Positions 63,106 through 64,000 of a stretch of DNA of 64,000 nucleotides are shown here, piece by piece. The stretch comes from Paracoccus ravus. GTDB taxonomy: Bacteria > Pseudomonadota > Alphaproteobacteria > Rhodobacterales > Rhodobacteraceae. The stretch's first letter is position 1. Every line of letters begins with the position of its first letter. The stretch is taken from positions 62,001-126,000 of the forward strand of contig NZ_SDEB01000001.1 of the NCBI RefSeq assembly GCF_004522175.1, read 5' to 3'. The position numbers and the translations under genes were made by a program. The notes below the pieces were generated by a model. The model searched no databases. It saw only the letters and a program-made list of their open reading frames with translations, and was not told where the DNA came from.

Positions 63106-64000
63106 TCAACTGCCCCTGGGCTTTGCCCGCATCGTGGGATCGGCCTCCAGGGGATTTTCGGGCCAGGGATGACGCGGATAGCGTCCACGCATGTCCTTTC
63201 GCACATCGGCGTAGCCCCCACGCCAGAATCCCGGCAGGTCGGTCGTCACGGCAATGGGCTTGCCGCCCGGCGACAGCATCGAGATGCGCAGCGCCCGTCC
63301 GCCGACGGCGGGATGTTTTGCGAGGCCGAACAGTTCCTGTAGTTTCAACTCGATCGAGGGGGTCTCATGGTCATAGTCGATCGGAACCTTGCGGCCCAAA
63401 GGCGTGACGAAATGCGCAGGTGCCTCGCGGTCGAGCCGCTGCTGCCCGTCCCATCCGATCTTCGCCCTCAGCGGCTCGGTCAGATCCAGTCCCTTCAGGT
63501 CCGAGCTTGTCCGGGCCTTTCGCAACCAAGGAAGCAGCCATTCGGGATCGGCCAGTAGGCTCTGGTCATCGACCGCGCCCAGCCCCGGGACCAGCGCGAT
63601 ACGGGCGCGCAGCCGCGCGGCCGAGGCCGTCCAGTTCAGGCCCATGGCGCGCAGCCCCTCGAACGCGGCGCGGGCCATCATATCCGGGTCGGGATCGTCC
63701 AGGGCACGGTCGGCCAGAACCAGACGGCCCAGCCGCTCTTGCCGGCGCGCCAGAATCCGGCCCTCACGCCGCGACCATTCGACGATCTGGGTCGTCTCGA
63801 TCCGGTCCGCAAACAGGGCGCGGATCTCATCCTCGGCCACGGGGACGGCCATGCGGATGCGTGCTTCCCGCATATCGCCATCGAGATCCGTCGCGACGAT
63901 GAGACGGGCATTCGCCAGAGGGTCCCCCTCGGACAGGAACGCGCCCTTTCCCCCCGAAAGGACAAAGCGGGGCTCGACACCCTTGCGGCGCAGCCCGATC
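63106..64000 (-). CDS. hrpB: ATP-dependent helicase HrpB, C-terminal part (cut by window edge)
   Basis: The frame runs open from the right edge to a stop at 63106. At least 298 codons are visible, equal to the C-terminal third of HrpB, a DEAH-type helicase of uncertain role. The HrpB-specific C-terminal domain is visible: GDPLANARLIVATDLDG-like strand, WSRREGRILARRQERLG, HFVTPLGRKVPIDYD, SIELKLQELFGL and PIAVTTDLPGFWRGGYADVRKDMRGRYPRHPWPENP. The helicase core lies beyond the window. It is convergent with the second sulfotransferase gene (19 bp apart). Confidence 0.93.
   Translation of the reverse strand, partial: IGLRRKGVEPRFVLSGGKGAFLSEGDPLANARLIVATDLDGDMREARIRMAVPVAEDEIRALFADRIETTQIVEWSRREGRILARRQERLGRLVLADRALDDPDPDMMARAAFEGLRAMGLNWTASAARLRARIALVPGLGAVDDQSLLADPEWLLPWLRKARTSSDLKGLDLTEPLRAKIGWDGQQRLDREAPAHFVTPLGRKVPIDYDHETPSIELKLQELFGLAKHPAVGGRALRISMLSPGGKPIAVTTDLPGFWRGGYADVRKDMRGRYPRHPWPENPLEADPTMRAKPRGS

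Overview
The window is GC-rich, gene-dense chromosomal DNA from an alphaproteobacterium. It is most likely a member of the Rhodobacteraceae, with Paracoccus or a close relative as the best guess. The evidence is gene order and gene families: the DUF2849-cysI-cysH-DUF934-ferredoxin reductase sulfur cluster, a six-subunit Mrp antiporter with fused PhaAB, a tandem pair of peptide deformylase genes upstream of fmt, an ExoD-family protein, and the tolQRAB-pal-cpoB-tilS-ftsH block. The genus is inferred, not proven. I saw no rRNA or tRNA gene, CRISPR array, insertion sequence or phage gene.

Layout. 0-2.6 kb: exbB-exbD-tonB energiser, overlapping at its 3' end with a convergent oxyR. 3.5-6.8 kb: a CNNM/CorC membrane protein, an ExoD-like protein and an old-yellow-enzyme. 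6.8-17.2 kb: a complete histidine-utilisation locus. The leftward arm is hutI-hutH-hutG-hutU followed by a four-gene amino-acid ABC importer and the flavin oxidoreductase. The rightward arm is hutF-hutC. Two copies of a 16-bp direct repeat, each containing an imperfect palindrome, lie between the arms and are probable HutC operators. 17.3-22.9 kb: inositol monophosphatase, an EamA exporter, a Slt-type lytic transglycosylase, dapA with a clear terminator, and a CAP-domain lipoprotein. 23.0-28.9 kb: the Mrp (Pha/Mnh) cation/proton antiporter operon.

29.0-32.8 kb: ruvC-ruvA-htpX-ruvB-thioesterase, with a probable LexA box in front, then a 26-codon membrane peptide missing from standard length-filtered gene calls. 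32.9-42.7 kb, reading the other way: ftsH, tilS, cpoB, pal, tolB, tolA, tolR, tolQ, ybgC and a gene of unknown function. The ruv block and the tol block therefore run head-on into each other. 42.7-46.7 kb: 3-oxoacid CoA-transferase subunits and topoisomerase I. 46.8-50.8 kb: assimilatory sulfate reduction genes (ferredoxin reductase, DUF934, Fe-S APS/PAPS reductase, sulfite reductase, DUF2849), divergent from an Lrp-type regulator. 51.4-56.1 kb: a HisC-like aminotransferase with a stand-alone RAM-domain protein, a MATE exporter, an L,D-transpeptidase and a MalY-like lyase.

56.2-60.7 kb: def, a second deformylase-like gene that has lost the metal-binding Cys and the catalytic Glu, two alpha/beta-hydrolase genes, then fmt. 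60.8-64 kb: an HdeD-family membrane protein, two unrelated sulfotransferase-family genes of visibly different base composition (a small accessory patch), and the C-terminal part of hrpB cut by the window edge.

No single large novel system stands out. The best leads are the deformylase pseudoenzyme and the hydrolase pair inside the def-fmt cluster, the 26-aa peptide at the ruv/ftsH junction, htpX inside ruvCAB, the two-site HutC region and the sulfotransferase patch. Many starts were moved from the longest open frame to a start supported by a Shine-Dalgarno sequence or by family length, including several GTG and TTG starts.
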